Made by a program: the position numbers and the translations under genes
Shown here: piece after piece, positions 62,233 through 64,000 of the stretch
Layout of the letters: each line of letters begins with the position of its first letter
Numbering within the stretch: the stretch's first letter is position 1
Assembly (NCBI GenBank): GCA_024695935.1
Contig: JAILHH010000035.1
Span: forward strand, 1 to 64,000
From: Acetatifactor sp.
GTDB lineage: Bacteria > Bacillota > Clostridia > Lachnospirales > Lachnospiraceae
Length of the DNA: 64,000 nucleotides
Direction of reading: 5' to 3'
Notes under the pieces: model-generated
The model's database searches: none
Told to the model about the DNA's origin: nothing
The model's input: the letters and a program-made list of their open reading frames with translations, nothing else

Positions 62233-63624
62233 TTATTTGTTTCTTAAATACTCATCAATACCCTTTGCAGCAGCTTTTCCTGCTCCCATTGCAAGGATAA
62301 CGGTTGCCGCACCTGTAACTGCATCACCGCCTGCAAATACACCGGGCTTTGAAGTCTGACCGTTTTCCTCATCGGCTACGATACATTTTCTCTGATTGAT
62401 ATCAAGTCCGTCTGTGGTAGATGAGATAAGGGGATTGGGGCTTGTTCCGAGAGCCATGATAACTGTATCTACATCAATGACAAACTCAGATCCCGCAACC
62501 TCAACAGGACGTCTTCTGCCTGATTCATCGGGCTCACCAAGTTCCATCTTTATACATTTGATTCCATTTACCCAGCCGTTCTCATCGGCAAGGATCTCGA
62601 TGGGATTGGTAAGGAGGTTAAAGATGATACCCTCCTCTTTTGCATGATGAACTTCTTCGACTCTGGCAGGAAGCTCCTCTTCGCTTCTTCTGTAGACAAC
62701 ATGCACCTCGGCACCAAGTCTTAAAGCTGTTCTGGCTGCATCCATGGCAACGTTACCGCCACCTACAACAGCAACCTTTTTACCTCTCATGATAGGTGTA
62801 TTTGAATCCTCGTCAAAGGCCTTCATGAGGTTGCTTCTTGTCAGATACTCGTTAGCGGAAAATACTCCGTTGGAGTTTTCTCCGGGAATACCCATAAACT
62901 TGGGAAGACCGGCACCGGAACCGATAAATACGGCTTCAAAGCCTTCCTCTTCCATAAGTTCATCTATGGTAACACTCTTTCCGATGATGACATTTGTCTC
63001 GATCTTTACGCCGAGAGACTTAACATTCTCGATCTCTTTAGCGACAACAGCAGTCTTGGGAAGACGAAACTCCGGAATACCGTATACAAGTACTCCGCCT
63101 GCCTCATGAAGAGCTTCAAAAATCGTAACGTCGTATCCAAGCTTAGCCAGGTCTCCGGCACAGGTAAGACCTGCAGGGCCGGAACCGATAACAGCAACCT
63201 TCTGTCCCTTCTTTTCCTTTGCTCCTTCGGGCTTAATGCCATGCTCTCTTGCATAGTCCGCAACGAATCTCTCCAGCTTACCGATGGAGATGGGCTCACC
63301 CTTTATACCTCTGATACATTTACCTTCACACTGGCTCTCCTGAGGACATACACGTCCGCATACTGCGGGAAGAGCACTTGACTCGGAAATGATCTTGTAA
63401 GCTTCTTCGATATTTCCGTTCTTAACCTGCTCCACGAATCCGGGGATATTAATATTTACGGGACAACCCTGAATACAGTGAGCGTTTTTACAATTTATAC
63501 ATCTTGAAGCCTCGCGCTGTGCTTCCTCTAAAGTATATCCGAGACAAACCTCTTTGAAGTTTGTGGCACGTTCTGCGGCATCCTGCTCTTTCACAGGTAC
63601 CTTTTTTAATACATCTACTTCCAT
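62233..63624 (-). CDS. NADPH-dependent glutamate synthase-like/NfnB subunit
   Basis: The protein has 463 residues from ATG 63624. The N-terminal Fe-S segment is C-I-N-C-K-N-A-H-C-I-Q-G-C-P and C-G-R-V-C-P-Q-E-S-Q-C-E-G-K-C. Then come an FAD motif V-A-V-I-G-S-G-P-A-G-L-T-C-A-G and an NADPH motif V-A-V-V-G-G-G-N-V-A-M-D-A-A-R-T. These match GltD and NfnB alike. The partner just upstream is an NfnA-like subunit and no GltB is near, so the electron-bifurcating NADH-dependent ferredoxin:NADP+ oxidoreductase is the better reading. The gap to nfnA is 23 bases. Confidence 0.9.
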   Translation of the reverse strand: MEVDVLKKVPVKEQDAAERATNFKEVCLGYTLEEAQREASRCINCKNAHCIQGCPVNINIPGFVEQVKNGNIEEAYKIISESSALPAVCGRVCPQESQCEGKCIRGIKGEPISIGKLERFVADYAREHGIKPEGAKEKKGQKVAVIGSGPAGLTCAGDLAKLGYDVTIFEALHEAGGVLVYGIPEFRLPKTAVVAKEIENVKSLGVKIETNVIIGKSVTIDELMEEEGFEAVFIGSGAGLPKFMGIPGENSNGVFSANEYLTRSNLMKAFDEDSNTPIMRGKKVAVVGGGNVAMDAARTALRLGAEVHVVYRRSEEELPARVEEVHHAKEEGIIFNLLTNPIEILADENGWVNGIKCIKMELGEPDESGRRRPVEVAGSEFVIDVDTVIMALGTSPNPLISSTTDGLDINQRKCIVADEENGQTSKPGVFAGGDAVTGAATVILAMGAGKAAAKGIDEYLRNK

Positions 63625-63647
63625 ATTGACCTCCGATTTGATTGAAA

Positions 63648-64000
63648 TTAGTTGCAATTTCCGCAACCGCCGTGGTGAGTATCACCCTCTTCATATTTGA
63701 GGAGAGCTCTGCCCTCTGCGGTCTTGTAAAGTGTCTGACGTCTCATCGCTTCATCAAAGTTTACTTCATGACCGTCAAACTCGGGACCGTCAACACAGGC
63801 AAATTTGATCTTTCCGCCTACGGAAACACGACATGCTCCACACATTCCGGTTCCGTCCACCATAATGGGATTTAATGAAACAACAGTGGGGATCTCCAGC
63901 TTCTTTGTGAGAAGACATACGAATTTCATCATGATCATGGGTCCGATGGCTATACAAACATCATATTTGTTTCCTTCATTAACCAGATCTTCTATAACCT
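63648..64000 (-). CDS. NfnA-like FAD/NAD-binding subunit (5' end outside window)
   Basis: This is the C-terminal part of a sulfide/dihydroorotate-dehydrogenase-type electron transfer subunit. The frame is open to the right edge, and the true start lies beyond 64000. The visible part has I-A-I-G-P-M-I-M-M-K, then the 2Fe-2S ligand region G-T-G-M-C-G-A-C-R-V and F-A-C-V-D-G-P-E-F-D-G-H. The end H-H-G-G-C-G-N-C-N is Cys- and Gly-rich. With the gene at 62233 it would form an Nfn complex linking NADH, NADPH and ferredoxin. Confidence 0.88.
   Translation of the reverse strand, partial: VIEDLVNEGNKYDVCIAIGPMIMMKFVCLLTKKLEIPTVVSLNPIMVDGTGMCGACRVSVGGKIKFACVDGPEFDGHEVNFDEAMRRQTLYKTAEGRALLKYEEGDTHHGGCGNCN

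Overview
The window is a 64 kb piece of a low-GC Gram-positive chromosome. It most resembles a member of the Clostridia in the Lachnospiraceae. The grounds are gene families I recognise: a group B-type [FeFe]-hydrogenase, an Nfn-type transhydrogenase pair, the GGGtGRT/scaffold pair, archaeal-type aspartate-semialdehyde dehydrogenase and a MetH without reactivation domain. Purine-rich Shine-Dalgarno sites, several TTG starts and a tRNA gene without encoded CCA also fit. Nearly all genes lie on the minus strand. Plus-strand genes are an HD-GYP protein, a lipoprotein, two small proteins and aroC. No prophage, transposase, integrase, CRISPR array or defence island is visible; this is core-genome territory.

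Layout from left to right. 0.1-7.6 kb: a degenerate HD-GYP protein, a Nudix hydrolase, a U32 protein, zapA, ruvBA behind a LexA-type SOS box, and a MATE transporter. 7.7-14 kb: ilvC and ilvN behind one promoter, then a second ilvN, a second ilvB and metH. 14.2-15.5 kb: a lipoprotein and a 780-bp gene-free stretch. 15.5-27.5 kb: the GGGtGRT pair, a hexapeptide-repeat protein, then a tightly packed run argH-asd-GGDEF/EAL-ATPase-topB. 27.6-31.8 kb: tRNA-Thr(CGU) and a serine locus (DUF1015, serA, serC). 31.9-37.8 kb: leuB-ilvD-ilvB ending in an L,D-transpeptidase gene. 38-45.9 kb: yajC, tgt, a VanY-like peptidase, aroC, a lactonase, DUF5662, a GH13-like pseudoenzyme and DUF1292. 45.9-64 kb: a UvrD-type helicase, gltX, hydrogenase, folate cyclo-ligase, two flavoproteins, a flippase, ybeY, a PgpH-like relic, phoH, pdp, nth, rlmH and nfnBA.

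Together the genes supply branched-chain amino acid, serine, aspartate-family, arginine and chorismate biosynthesis, plus cell-envelope, translation and DNA-repair functions.

The most unusual structure is in the 780-bp convergent gap. Between 14875 and 15129, ten copies of a 7-bp word (TTACAGT, or its complement ACTGTAA) alternate perfectly in orientation. They form five 38-bp units, TTACAGT-N24-ACTGTAA, with centre spacings of 31 and 20-21 bp, close to whole helical turns, while the sequence between the words is not conserved. I do not recognise this as a known element. A second theme is loss of catalytic residues in conserved scaffolds: a GH13 protein lacking all its catalytic residues, an HD-GYP protein missing two metal-binding histidines, a PgpH relic with a broken HD motif, and a GGDEF domain reading SSDIF.
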